This document shows, one piece after another, positions 1-14,100 of a stretch of DNA of 64,000 bases (position 1 is the first letter of the stretch; each line of letters starts with the position of its first letter). Under the pieces are notes generated by a model. The model saw only the letters and a program-made list of their open reading frames with translations, did not search any database and was not told the DNA's origin. Location of the stretch: positions 4,588,001-4,652,000 of the forward strand of contig OX387192.1 of assembly GCA_947561395.2 (NCBI GenBank). The letters are read 5' to 3'. Both the position numbers and the translations under genes were made by a program. The DNA is from Buxus sempervirens. Lineage: Eukaryota; Streptophyta; Magnoliopsida; Buxales; Buxaceae.

Positions 1-189
1 AATTCCGTTTAACTCAGTCAACTACTTGCCACTTGATTCAGAAGTCTCCAACCTGTCTTTTAGAAACATAAACTAAAATGGTCTTTAATAACAAAAGTGT
101 TTGTCATCCAATTGTCACAAGGTTCCTAACATATATATATATATAGCGTAACTTCAGCACAAATAATAGTTGAGATGAAGCAACTTTAA

Positions 190-1195
190 GAATTCAGAAT
201 CAAGATGTTCCTAAAAATAATTAATTTCGTATCTTTGGTAAAAATATCCATAAGAAGTGAGATATTGATGAAGATGTTGCATATAGAATTAAAGTTAGAT
301 GGCTTAAGTGGAGAGGTGCATTTGGGATGTTATTTGATTGACGTGTCCCATTTAAACTAGAATGAAAGTTATATGAGACAATCATTACCCCTGTTTTGAT
401 GTATGAATCAGAATGTTAGATGACAACAAAACCACATATAAGTGGAATGAGCATATTTGAGATATAGATATTGGTATGGATGTGTGGGAATGCTAGGAAA
501 TATTAAGATAAACGATGTATATTCGACAGTGGTTAGGTGTTATCCAAATAAGTCATAATTCAAAATAGAGTAGGTTAAAATGTGTTGGCAAGTAAATAAA
601 GAGATAGGATGGAAGCTATGAGAAGCTATGTTACATGGACACTCATATATAACCTTAGAGTACCGGTGTCAACATGACATGACATGGGAGTAGGTTTAGG
701 ATACATGTTGAATCCTCTACTTATTCTTTCAGACACAAAAGTCCAAGATTGAAGAAAAGTAAAAGAAAAGAAATAGGAAGTAATCAACTTGCTAGCAGTA
801 AATTAAGGAGGGCATTTTTACAAAGACAAAGTAGATATCCTTAGATACTTGTCTTGCAGACATTTACCTTGGACACTTTTTTGGCTAAATTGTAGTATCC
901 ATACCTGAATTTTGGGCTCTTCTCAACTGTGTTCACATGTCCGTAATTTTAGGGGTTAGGTAGATCTGACTCCGAGACACACACTAAAACATAAATGAGA
1001 AGGTGTGAAAGGGTTCTCCTTGAGAGATTTAAAAGGACAAGAGGAACACCAAAAAGAAATGGATGCTATCAGTTAGAAATGATTCAATTACTCGTAGCTG
1101 ATTGAAGATATGGTTTTTGATAGATTGGGATGGAGGAACAAGATTTACATTATAGATCCCAGTTAGTTGGGACTTGGGACAAGGCATTTGGTTAT
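190..1195 (+). mobile_element. LINE (L1-type) reverse-transcriptase C-terminal and 3'-end relic
   Basis: Broken frames read like the tail of plant L1-type ORF2. Around 270-350 they resemble a 'RIK..WLKWR' segment followed by '(L)F..RVPFKLE', then 'YETII.PV.MYESEC', then 'ISGMSIFEI.IL.WMCGN'. Near 1090-1195 comes the common 3' end that reads 'DLHYRS' and 'WDKAFGY'. Many stops and frameshifts are present, and a (TA)n tail follows at about 1196-1218. It lies in an intron of the TBC gene. This is a dead fragment; the family call rests on remembered plant LINE motifs, and the 5' boundary is vague. Confidence 0.6.
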
Positions 1196-1218
1196 TGATT
1201 TATATATATATATATAAA

Positions 1219-2158
1219 ATTTTGCAGAGCTTCATGGACTGGCTGGTGCATAGCAATATTGCTCAAGACTTGTTGATGCAATGGTCTATTAAAAGTTAAC
1301 TCACTTTAATTCAGTTATTGCATAGTTGCTTAAGTTTCTTGTCCCTTAGGAAGAAAAAGTTTGAAATTCATTATTCATTTTAGTTAACTGGGCTACACTT
1401 ACATAGAAATTAAACTAAAATAATTAATGGGAAACATTTATCCACTCTGTCACTGCCTCATGGCAAAAATTTATATACAGCTATACTGCTTATTAACTTA
1501 CATAGATATTGGTTTTTGTGCATGGAGCAGGCTGTTTGTTTACACTTGTAATTTGTTATAACTTCTGCTTGCTTCCTCCTTTGGTTTGTTCTAACTTTTC
1601 ATATATTTGTCATGATCTAGGGGCCTTCTATTTAGCTCTTGATAAAATTCGCTTGTTACAAGGAAAAATAAAAAAGAATCTATAAATTGACAGTATAAAG
1701 CTGTCATGACTGAGCTACGTGTCTTTGACCAAGTAATAGTGATTAGCATTTTGGTTTGGGAAATAATGGTCATAACTGAAAGTGCTTCTAATATTTGGGG
1801 CAGATTTCATTACCTGAATAATTATGAATATTTCATGATTACTGGCGATCACACATTATTTTATTGAAGAAAATTGCATAAATATAACAAGGACAATTAA
1901 TTTTAACAAGTAATGAAAGTGTAATTATGAACAGAGATGGAGGGCTATTTTGGTTGATGAACATAACCATTTATGAGGGATATTATAATTTTTTAACTGC
2001 CTTTTCATCTTTTATATTTAGTGTAAATCTTGAAGAGCACAAACTATTCCCAGTGAAATTGATATCCCTAAAGTTTTCTTCTAGGAGCTGCCCCTCACAT
2101 TCGCATACACTTTTATTTCCAGAAATGCTGTATTTTAATCATTCATGATTTTCATCAG
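1219..2158. other. Intron sequence of the TBC gene, nothing recognised
   Basis: AT-rich sequence without a coding-like frame or repeat I can name. It ends in a polypyrimidine-poor CAG acceptor immediately before the exon at 2159. The short open frames here look like chance. Confidence 0.5.
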
Positions 2159-5100
2159 ATGATTTGGGCTGCTGATTTTGATGAATCTGTGGTCCATGAA
2201 TTAGAGGAGAACTGTCTCGAGCCATTGGTTGTACAGCTTCCAAAGTATTCAGATTCAGAAAGCAGAGAAGAAAATGTGGAGAATGGAAATGATAGTCCAA
2301 AAGATGGTTTGCAAACCAAACAGGGGAATTTAGAGCATTCAATGCCAGGTGACTTTGGAATGAAACCAGAATCAAGCCAATCTTTTTGTGGCTTGACCAG
2401 AAATTTTTGGTGCAAGGATGACCGCATGCAGATCTGCACTGTGGTCTCATCAACGAGGACGGGGCGTGATGAGTTACCTGTATTCTGCGTAGCAGCAATT
2501 CTTATTAGAAACCGTCAGAAAATCATTAAGGAAACCCATTCAATTGATGATCTGATTAAGGCAGGTGCATTATCATGAACTTACAATTTGATAGATAGTT
2601 CATGCAATTACAGCTGTTTTATACATTTTTCTGTCAACAATTGGCTGCTTATTGAAGTTTTACTTACCTGGATACATATATAAAATGATCCTCACCTCTT
2701 CAAGTAACTTGTTTTGCTAAGTTCAAATGATCCTTACCTCTTCAAATGGTGATTTAAGGGGGTTGCTTCTAGATTTTCTTGAATATGTTTGTTACTTATC
2801 ATATCTTTTTGTGTCTTCTGCAGCATCACCTGTACATCTATGCTCATCCAATTATTGCTTCTTAGTTCCATAATGTTTCATTCTTTATGTTGACTACCGT
2901 AAACGAGAGAGAAAATAGAGAGAAGAGAGGGAGAATCAATTGAATTCTCCACTACTTTCTATAACACTCACCCTCAAGCTGGAGCATATATATCATATAA
3001 GCCCAGCTGGGAACAAATAAATCCCAATAGATTCCCACATATAGGTTTTGTAAATATATCAGCCAGTTGATCTCCAGTCTTCACATAAGATGTAGAAATA
3101 TCTCCACCAAGAATCTTATCTCGGACAAAATGACAGTCAACCTCAATGTGCTTCGTCTGTTCATAAAAGACAGGATTGGACGATATGTGTAGAGCAGCTT
3201 GATTATCACAATACAATGGAATTGGAGTTGGGATGATAAAACCAATCTCTCAAAGAAAGTGTTGCATCCATGTCAACTCACTAGTGGTGTGAGCCATTGC
3301 CCAGTATTCTGCATCTGCACTAGACCGTGCTACTACAATCTATTTCTTACTCTTCCAATTAACTAGATTGCCACCTAGAAACGTATAGTAACTTGTAGTA
3401 GATCTTCTATCTAAAGGAGATCCAACCCAATCGGCATCAATATAACCCTCTACTCTAAAATGTCAATTCCGTTTGTAAAGAAGCCCAAGACTAGGTAATT
3501 TCTTCAAATAATGAACAATACGAAGCACAACCTCGCAATGTGGAATTCTTGGAGCGTCCAAGAATTGACTAACAACATTCACTGTATAAGAAATGTCAGG
3601 TTGAGTGATAGTTAGGTAATTCAACTTACCCACCAACCGAGGATATCTACTAGTTTCTTCAAACACCTACCCATCATCCTTTAAAAATTTTTGGTTCAGG
3701 TCCATAGGGCTTTCAACTGGTCGAACTCCTAACAGCCCTGTTTCTTCTAATAGATCGATGGTGTCTTTCCTTTGAGAAAGATTAATACCTTCTTGAGACC
3801 TAGCAACCTCAATACCTAGGAAGTATCGAAGCTTGCCCAAGTCTTTGGTATGAAATCGAGCCTATAAGAATTCCTTCAACTTGGAGATCCTGTCATGGTC
3901 ATCCCCAGTAATCACAATATCATCTACATACACAATGAGAAGAGTATAACCTGCATTAGTACGAGAATGGAAAACCGAATGATATGTCTGACATCTATGA
4001 AGGCTAAATTCTAACACAACATCAGAAAACTTCCCCAACCATGCTCTTGGTGACTGCCTCAAACCATACAAGGCCTTTTTCAACTTACATACACTACCTC
4101 AATACTTTCCGTGAGCAACAAACCCAGGTGGTTGCTCCATATACACTTCCTCAAGTAATTCACCATGGAGGAAAGCATTTTTAACATCTAACTGAAATAA
4201 AGGCCAATCAAAATTAGCAGTAAGAGAAATCAAGATACGCACTGAAGATATCTTGGCAACCGACGAGAATGTCTCATCATAATCAATGCCATAAGTCTGA
4301 GTATCCCCTTTGCCACCAAGCGGGCCTTTAGGCGCTCAACAAAGCCATCCGGGTTGTATTTCATAGTATACAACCACCAACAACCAACTGGTGTCTTACC
4401 CCTCGGTAGCGGAACAAGATCCCAAGTGTCATTTTGATGCAACGCAGCCATCTCCAATTTCATGGCTGTCCTCCATCTTGTATCAGATAAGGCCTCCTGT
4501 ACTCTCTTAGGAACACAAGTATTGGAGACAAGAGAAGTAAAACATGAGAAAGATGGAGACAAGTTATAATATGAGACATGATTGTCGATAGGATGACGAG
4601 TAACACAAGAATGAGTACCTTTCCGAAAAGCAATGGGTATGTTATGGTCATTCCAGAATGTTACCACTAGATCATAGCTGGAGATGCAAATTATTCGGGT
4701 TAGGTGTCAACCATATCAATAACTAATGAGGGGTTGTTTTATTTTGGGATATTATAGTTATGGTAGGATTCGTTTATATTGCTAAGATTGAATAAGGGGA
4801 TATGCCTCAATTAGTTTTTATCTTTTAGCTTATTTTTAGCAATTTCCGTTATTGTGAACAGTGCCATTAGTTCTTTTATGCTAGTGAGAATAAAGAGAAG
4901 CCAGGAAAAATTGAAGCTCAATCTTGAGTTCTTGGGAGGTCTAAGGATCCCTCGAAGTACCCTAATATTCACCATAGGTCGATGACGTAAAGTTGATCCT
5001 TGCTCATTACCACTCACGTCACGAGTTACAAGTTTTCAAGCAAGAACTCCTAACATCGTGGTATTGGAGCCAAGCATGTCTGACCAACGTCTTGAGTGTT

Positions 5101-8100
5101 TGGAGGAGTTACGGCATGACATTCGTGCTAGTGAGGAGAGGATGATGAAACACATGGAACATATGTTCCAATCCTTGTCAAATCAATTGGAGAATTTATC
5201 CACTTGGGACATTGGTGGGCATGATCATAGTTCGGGATCAAATTCTAAAGGGAAAGGCAAGGTAGGGTCATCACACTCAAATTTGTCTAACTCAATTAAG
5301 ATGAAGTTGGAGTTTCCGAGATACGATGGTAATGATGATCCAACCTCATGGATTTGTCGAGTAGAGCAATTTTTGGAGTTCCAGCAGACGGAGGAAATTG
5401 ACAAAGGCCCTTTAGCGGCTTTCCACCTAGACGGGGAAGTGCAGATGTGGTATCAACAACTGAAGGAGAATCTTGGCGTGGTGGAGTGGGAGGTGCTCAA
5501 GAGGGAATTACACGTCTGTTATGGTCCCACTAAATTTCACAATTTTTTTGGGGATTTAACTAAGCTTAAGCAAAATGGGAGTGTGAAAGATTATTATCAT
5601 GAGTTTAATAAACTATTGAGGCGTGCAGGGAAGTTATCAGAGGAGCAATAGGTGGGGTGTTTTATAAGTGGGCTAAAGGAGAGCATTCGTATTGAAGTTG
5701 AAGCTGCTGGCCCAACTACTCTCAGCGCAACACTGGGGCTTGGTCGATGGTACGAAGATAGGTTCAGCAATGTGCGAAAATCTCTTTTCAACAAGCCTCG
5801 AAAATTTTCGGCCCCAAATACATAGACATTATCCATTTCGTATCCTTCACAAAGGAGCAAGATTCTGAGGATCAAACAACTCAGCCAATCCGAGTTCAAG
5901 GAGAGAAGGGAGAAGGGGCTTTGCTTCAATTGCGATGAGAAGTTCGTTCCAGGTCACAGATGCAAAAAATTATCTTGATTGAGGGGGTCTACTCAGATGA
6001 GGAAGAAGAGATTGATGAAGGGATTCAAGGCGCGAATGATGAGACGGTGGACGAGGGAGTGCTGGAGATTAGTCTTCATGCCATATTTGGCACACCTGCA
6101 ACTAGAACCATGAGATTGAAGGGAATAATGGGGGGTTGTGAATTTATTTTTTGGGTTGACACTGGAAGTACACACAACTTGCATCCGAGCTTCAGCTACA
6201 ACCAGATAAAATAGAGAGGTTTGATGTACATGTAGCAGATGGTAATTTATTGAAAGGGGACGGCGTGTGTCGGGGCTTATCGCTGGAAATCCAAGGAGAG
6301 AAATTTCTGGCGGATTTTTATTTTCTTACAATAGAGGGCTATGATGGGGTATTGGGCACACATTGGCTGCAACATCTTGGCCTTATTACTCGGGAGTTCC
6401 GAAAATTTGAGATGCAACTTCACAAGGATGGGAGAACAGTGATTTTCCATGGCTATGGGGGTCCTCAAAATTTAATTTCTGGGGAACAGCAGGCACGCCT
6501 GGATGTGTGTAAGGGGAAAAGAATCTATGTTCTGCACCTGCACTCAATATCTGGAATTTCCAACCAGCAGCAAGGGAACTATTTTGATCCACGGATTCAC
6601 CAATTGTTGGAGCTGTTTTGTGGAATTTTCCAAATCAATGGGACTACCGCCAATTAGGGCACATGACCATGCAATTCCTTTGGAGGGGGCTGGGCCAGTT
6701 AACGTGCGACCATACCGATACCCACATTATTAGAAAAATGAAATCGAGAGGATTGTGATGGGTCTATTGGATTCAGGGGTGATTCGACCTAGCACAAGCC
6801 CATATTCTTCGCCGGTACTCTTGGTCAAGAAGCATGATGGATCTTGGCATTTATGCGTGGACTATCGGGTTCTCAACGGGATTACAGTCAAGGATAAATT
6901 CCCAATTCCCGTCATTGACGAGTTGCTTGATGAATTAAATGGTGCAACTATTTTTACAAAGCTTGATTTAAGGTCCGGTTACCACCAGATTCGCATGAAG
7001 CCAGAGGATGTTGAGAAGACGTCCTTTCACACGCACCATGGGCATTATGAATTTCTTGTAATGCCTTTCGGGTTGATGAATGCACCGGCTACCTTCCAAT
7101 CATTGATGAACGAGGTATTTAAATCGATTACTCGTAAATATGTGCTGGTTTTTTTTTTGACAACATATTGGTTTACAGCAAAAATTTGGAGGATCATTTG
7201 GAGCGTATCAGGGAGGTGTTTCAGATTCTAGAGAAGAATAAATTCTTTGTTAAGCGTGAGAAGTGTAGTTCGGGCAAGATTCAGTGGGTTACTTGGGCCA
7301 CATAATTTCCAAGGATGGGGTGGCCATGGATTTCAAGAAGGCGAGGGCAATTTAGGCTTGGCCAAAGCCTAAAACCATCAAGGCGCTACGCAGATTTTTG
7401 GGATTCAGCGGTTATTACCGGAAATTCATTCATCAATATGGTATCATTGCACAAACATTGACACATATGTTAAAAAAGGACTCCTTTGAGTGGAGACTGA
7501 TGGTGGAGAGAGCCTTTGAATGCCTCAAGAAAGCTATGATGAAGGGTCCGGTATTGGCTTTTCCAAATTTTTGTCAATCGTTCATTGTAGAATGTGATGC
7601 ATCGGGGACTGGTCTTGGCACTGTTTTGACACAAGGGGGGTGGCCTATCGCTTATTTCAGCCAAGCTTTGAAGGGAAGAAACTTGAGTTTGTCTACCTAC
7701 GAGAAGGAGATGCAAGCCTTGGTTTGTGCGGTTTGAAAATGGCGGACTACTCTTGGGGTCCAAGTTCATAGTAAGGACGGATCAACGAAGTCTTCAATAT
7801 TTGTTGGGGCGAACAATTACAACAGAGGCACAACAAAAATGGTTGGTGAAGCTTTTGGGATATGATTTTCAAATTGATTATAAGAAGGGAAAGGAAAATA
7901 AGGCGGCGGATGCATTATCTCGGCAATTTGAAGGAGAGATCATTATCTATGCCAAAACCAGATTGGTTGGATTCCATTAAGGCTGAAATTGTGGGGAACA
8001 TGGATTTACAAGCACTGGTCAAGAGAATTGATGAGGGAGAGGCAGTAGGGCCATGGCAGCATAAATGAGGAATTCTATTTTGGAAGGGTTGGATATTCTT

Positions 8101-11100
8101 GAAGAAAGGATCAGAATTAATTGAACCAGTGATGCGCGAATTTCATGGGGGCACTCATGAGGGTTTCTATAAAACTCTTCATTGAATTAAATCAGTCTTT
8201 TGGTGGAGTAAAATGCAAGAAGACATCCGGCAGTTTATTAAGGAGTGCCCAATATGCCAATGCAATAAGAGTGAGCACGCTCAACCTGCTGGGCTGCTCA
8301 GTCCCCTGCCAATTCCGAGCAACATATGGTCAGATATCTCGATGGACTTTGGCGAGGGGTTACCACTGTCAAAAGGAAAGTCGGTTATCTTAGTAGTCGT
8401 GGACCGTTTGTCAAAGTATACCCACTTTGTGCCTCTCAAACACCCCTATACAGCTGTCCAAGTAGCGTAGGAATTTTTTGATCACGTGTTTAAGTTACAT
8501 GGATTTCCGGAAACCATTGTGTGTGATCGAGACCCAGTGTTCACCTCAGCCTTATGGAAGGAGCTATTCCAATTGGGAGGCATCAGATTTAATTTTAGCT
8601 CGGTTTACCACCTTCAAACCGATGGTCAAACAGAGGTTGTTAATCAAACTCTTGAAATGTACCTCTGATGTTTGTCTGATAATCGACCTCAAGATTGGCG
8701 TTTATGGTTATCATGGGCAGAGTTTTGTTATAATACTAGTGTGCACACCTCTACTGGCAAGACCCCTTTTGAATTGGTTTATGGGAGAGATCAAAGCATG
8801 AGGAGCATGAGTACAAGGTGAGAGATTGGGTCCTCAAATTGCAACCATACCGCCAAATGACTACTGTGCAAAGGAAAAATCAGAAGTTAGCTGCCAAATA
8901 TTATGGCCCTTTCCAAGTGGTAAACCGATTTGGGCAAGTTGCTTATAAACTGGCTTTACCACCTGGCTGTAAGCTGCACCACACATTCCATGTGTCCAAG
9001 CTCAAACGGTTTGAAGGAAAGACTGATGATGTAAAAGCTGAGTTACCATCGAATATAAGTTCAGAAGATGCTATTAGTCCTCTTCCACATGTTCTTGAGA
9101 CCAAAAATATTAAGGGAAAGAAGGCGATGCTGGTACATTGGCAAAACATGATGCTTGCAGATGCCACCTGGGAGGATGCTGCAGAGCTTAGAGTGCGTTT
9201 TCCTCACTTTGCAAGGGCGAAAATTAAGGGGAAAGGAAGATGTTATGGTCATTCCAGAATGTTGCCCACTAGATCACGGCTGGAGATGCAAATTATGCGG
9301 GTTAGGTGTCAACCATATCAATAACTAATGAGGGGTTGTTTTATTTTGGGATATTATAGTTATGGTAGGATTCGTTTAGATTGCTAAGATTGAATAAGGG
9401 GATATGCCTCAATTAGTTTTATCTTTTAGCTTATTTTTGGCAATTTCGGTTATTGTGAACAGTTCCATTAGTTCTTTTATGCTAGTGAGAATAAAGAGAA
9501 GCCAAGAAAAGTTGAAGCTCAATCTTGAGTTCTTGGGAGGTCTGAGGGTCCCTCGCAGTACCCTAATATTCACCATAGGTCGACGACAGAAAGTTGATCC
9601 CTGCTCATTACCACTCACGTCACGAGTTACGCGTTCTCAAGCAAGAACTCCTAACAGGGTAATGACTAGGAACTACTAGAGTCTCTAGGATCCACAGGCG
9701 GTTCAGATGGTAGAGGCATAGAAGTAGATGGCTGTGCACAATGAGAATACACCTTCAATGGAATTGGGGAACGAGATGACTTGGATACACCTTCAATGGT
9801 AGGGGGATGATTCCCTTCAAAAGAAAGACTTCGAGCCGGTAAGGGAACAGGAGGAGGAAATATACAATCATGAAGGGAATGGGTAGTAGAGAAATACGAG
9901 TAGACTCAAAAAAGGTAACATCACCACTGGTGAAATAACGACGAAGAGTAGGACTATAGCAACGATAACCTTTTTGAGTATGAGAATATCCAAGAAAAAT
10001 ACATTTGGAGGAGCAGGGATCAAACTTGTCAAAACTAGGACCAAGATTATGAACAAAATAGACACATCCAAAAATTTTAAGAGAAAGGGAAAAAGGTTGA
10101 GAAAGTGGAAATAAGACAGAATAAGGGGAGATATTATCAAGAACAACGGCAAGCATGCGGTTAATTAGGTAACAAGCAGTCAGGACCGGCATCACTCCAA
10201 AATCGTTTCGAGACACTCATTTGAAACATAAGAGCACGAGAAACCTCTAGTAAATGACGGTTCTTGCGCTCAACTACACTGTTTTGTTATGGTGTGTGAG
10301 CGCAAGAAGTTTGATGAATAATACCATTAGAAGAAAAATATTGTGTGAAAGCAGCAGAGGTATATTATTTTGCATGATTAGAACACAAAATGCGAATTGG
10401 CTGTCCAAATCTCATTCCGAAAAAGCTGAAAGACAGAATAATTTAGATTGATTTTGCATGAGAAATAACCAAGTCATACGAGAATGATCGTCAACAAGGG
10501 TAACAAAGTAGTGATTTTATTAGAACCAACTCGAAAGGGTCCCCATACATCAGAATGAACTAACTCGAAAGGGCTCGACACACGACTATTAGACCGAGGT
10601 GGAAATGACACACGATGATGTTTACTCAATCGACAAACTTCACAATCTGACGACGACACATGTGTAGGACTCACTACTTAACGCTTCAGGGCAGAAAGAG
10701 ATGGATAGTCAAGACGACAGTGCCAATGGAAAGGAGATAAGAAGAGTGAAAAGCTTGAAGAGGGAGAAAGGTGAAATATCCAAATAGTACAAGCCACCAA
10801 CTTCACGCCCTATAACAATCCTCCTCGTCGTCTTGAGATCCTGAAATATATACATGGAGGGGTAAAAGGTTACAAAACACCGGAGAGTCTTAGTAAGCTT
10901 GCTAATGAGAAGTAAATTAAAAGGAAAATCAGGAATATTAAGAACAGTCAACAAATTGATATCAGGAGTTAGATTGAAGACTTATGAACCTGCTACTGAA
11001 GCTATGGAACCATTAGCAAATGTAACACTTTGTGGTGAAGCACAAGAAATATAATTAGATAAAGAGTTAGACAAACTAGTCATATGTTTATAGGCGCTGG

Positions 11101-14100
11101 AATTGAATCCAAGGAGCTGGAGTGGAGGAATGAAGACATACAGGTGAAGTACCTGACTGAGCAAGAGTAGCGGTGGAAGTAGAGGTAGCCTGCTTTTAAC
11201 TCAGAAACTTGGCATATGCATCACGTGGTAGAAATCATCTCAGTCTCAACAGAAGAGGAGCCAGAGGGGGTGGATCATCAGTGGAGACATGATGAGCAGA
11301 GCTAGTAGGGGGACCATGTAAGTCCGAACAAAAATTCACCATGTGATTGGAACGACCACAATGAGAGCACTTCTTAGTCTCATGGCTCCCAACACGACCT
11401 TGACCACGGGTATCACGACCACCATGAGAACCCTAGCCAGCACGACCACCCATTACTCGGTGGACGAGTCCATCCAGTAGAATCACGAGAACCACCATGG
11501 GAAGCAACAAAAGCTAATCTATCTCCTTGCAAGTCAGATTTCAAAGGGGGATCATTCTCAGACAAGGTGACACACTGGAGTCAGGAAAAGACCTCTGGTA
11601 GAGAAGGAAGCTGAGTACCACCCAAAATTTGAGCTCGAAGTGGCTCATACTCGGAAGTTAAGCCAACCAAAAAACAAGCGACATCAATATCTTGGCGTTG
11701 TTTAGTCATGGAAGTCACATCAGATGATAGAGGTTGATACAAATTACGCTCTTCACAAATGCTCATCATCTTCGAATAATAATTTTCTAAACTAAGATCA
11801 CCCTTCTCAAGCGTAAGAAACCGTTTCCAAACTTCATAAAGACGGGTAAGATTACCTAAACAAGAGTACATTTGATGGAGACGATCCCAAATATCTTTGG
11901 CCATTGGAAAATAGAGAAAAGTTTAGCTAATGGAGGGCTCAATGCCATTGAGCATAAGAGACATAATCTGAGCATCATCTTGTTTCCACATACTAGCACG
12001 AGGGTCAGATGCAGAAGCCTTATCGAAGGTCAAATAAGAATCAAGACCTTTACCCGTGAGAAAATTTTCAACCGAGCGAAACCGTAAATCATAATTCTTC
12101 ATAGTCAACTTCACATAAGTCATTGGAGAATTAAAACCAGAGAAAAGATTCAGGTATGAAACTTTGGATTTAGTCTCCATAGAGAAAGTAACCAAATCCA
12201 ACAAAATAAGAGAGACGAACAAGAAAAAGTAACAAAAAAGTAACCCAACGACTTCAACTCCACTGTTGCACAGCAATCAAGATCACAAATCTACAATCCA
12301 AAGGTAAAACAACCAAGTTCACAACGAAATATCAGTAACTTCAACAAATTTACAGCTCAAAGCAACAACGACTAGAGCAACATCAACGACTTCATAATGC
12401 AAAATCAAAGCCAAGACATCAAAGCCACATCTTCATAGCGGCAGCATAGAACAATGAGAACAGCAATCAATGAGAATATTAATGACGATCCACAACAGCA
12501 TCTCAATCAGTGAGAACGGCAATCGCATATTGGTAATGAGGTAAAATAAAAAAAAGTAGAAGAGGAAGAAGAAGAAGAAGCAAGCGAAAGAGAAAGAAGA
12601 TGGAGGAAGAAGAAGTAGAAGAAAAAAAAATTTTATTTCAGAAACCACAGATCGTTATGGCTCTGATACCATGTAAACCAGAGAGAAAATAGAGAGAAGA
12701 GAGGGAGAATCAATTGAATTCTCCACATGATTCCATACATCTATATAGTATTCAGTAGTGTACATGAAAGGAAACTTTCTATCTCTCAAACTTTCCATAA
12801 CACACACCCATAAATAACTACATAAAGCACTACTTTCTATAACAAATACTATAAGCTAATTGAAGATATGGTTTTTGATAGATTGGGCTAGAGTAACAGG
12901 ACTTGTATTATCGACCCAAGTATTCGGGATAAGGCATTTGATTATTGATTGATACATGTATGTGTGTGTGTATGTATGTATTTACATGTCTGTTTGTATA
13001 TTTGTATAGATATCTATGTGTGTGTCTATATGTTATTAAGCATGTTTTTCTATCTTACATGATATGTTAGTAGTACACTAAATAGGGAATTTATCCACTC
13101 ACAATTCTCACAAAAGCAGTCAAACCATCTCACATTTGAAAGAAGGTAGAGACCTCCCTCCAAATCTGAAGAAATGTCCACTTACCTCCCCAAGGCCTGA
13201 AATTGTGCCCTGATTGATTATTTAGGTCATTTCCCTTAATTTTCTTAACAGCTTTGACTGCTTTTATATACAATGTGAGGAGGACGTAAGTATAAATTTC
13301 TCTATTAAAGAAAATGAGTTTTTTATGATACATTGACAAAATATGTTTGCTGACCCTGTCTAGTTGAGATGAGATATTTGGTAATTGAGTTATTGACAGT
13401 GTATAGGTGAAAACCTGCTTATATATTTTAAATGATATGTTGGTGTATTAAATGATTCATAATCCTTTAATCACAACCTTTCAGTAAAAAGTTAGCAATA
13501 GATGAAAGAGGAAGCAGGGAGAGGAAGACTAGCATGCCTTTCCCTTTGTTCGCTCTCCTCTCTCTTGAACTGTTTTTCTTTTTCCTTTTTTTATGTATTG
13601 GAAATATGTCTCTATTGTAATTTTATTTTAGGTATTGAGAGTTAAATACTTTTCCATTGTTACAAGCCTCAATTGATATGGTCAACTTGTTACATGATAA
13701 TGACCAATAGTGTAAAAAGATACATATCATATCCTACTGATGTGTATTGTGAAATACATAATACTTTCAAATGTATTGCATGAGACAACACAATATTTTA
13801 AACCTTGGTGGCAGGTTGTGTTTGGTAGTAGGTAGCAGTAGAGCAATTACAGTTGATGGGTGGTTTGAAAGCAGTGGATGGTAGCAAGCAAGGGTGACTA
13901 GGTTTTTAGTGGTAAGCAATAGAATATGGTTGCCCCTGTGGAGGATTTTATCTCAAGATCTTATTAAACTTGGAAGGGAACTTTGACGCTTGGGCAGAAA
14001 AAAAAATTGAAACTATATTCTCTCATATTCCTTTTCCCGCTTATTTTCATTTCTCAACCAAACAAAAGGAAAGCAATTCTCTTTTATTTCTATCCATTTT

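Larger units (their letters stand above)
4640..9656 (+). mobile_element. Ty3/gypsy (chromovirus-type) retrotransposon, structurally complete, coding-dead
   Basis: Two 416-bp LTRs (4640-5055 and 9241-9656), both TGTTATGG...CCTAACA, are flanked by identical 5-bp duplications GGGTA (4635-4639, 9657-9661). A primer site TGGTATTGGAGCC lies at 5059-5071, two changes from the tRNA-Met type. The purine tract AAGGGGAAAGGAAGA runs up to the 3' LTR. By eye the LTRs differ at roughly 20 sites plus two 1-base indels, so the insertion is not recent. Order is gag, protease, RT, RNase H, integrase, chromodomain-like end. The RT region ('[20 protein letters not shown]') suggests the Reina-like chromovirus group. 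It sits inside the copia pol. Confidence 0.93.
2898..12844 (-). mobile_element. Degraded Ty1/copia retrotransposon, interrupted by a gypsy element
   Basis: On the minus strand the order is 5' LTR (12672-12844), tRNA-Met-type primer site (TGGTATCAGAGCC, next to the LTR), gag, protease, integrase, reverse transcriptase, RNase H, a polypurine-like tract GCTTGAGGGTGAG, then a shrunken 3' LTR (2898-2966). Gag-protease-integrase-RT-RNaseH order is diagnostic of copia. Flanking 5-mers ACTAC and AATAC are a likely target duplication with one mismatch. All genes are broken by stops and frameshifts. The RT/integrase region is split by the gypsy element at 4640-9656, leaving about 4.9 kb of copia sequence. 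Confidence 0.9.

Noticed and set aside
4811-5017. 68-codon minus-strand frame, nearly repeated at 9409-9618
   Set aside because: It is the antisense of the two gypsy LTRs; duplication follows from the LTR pair, not from coding selection.
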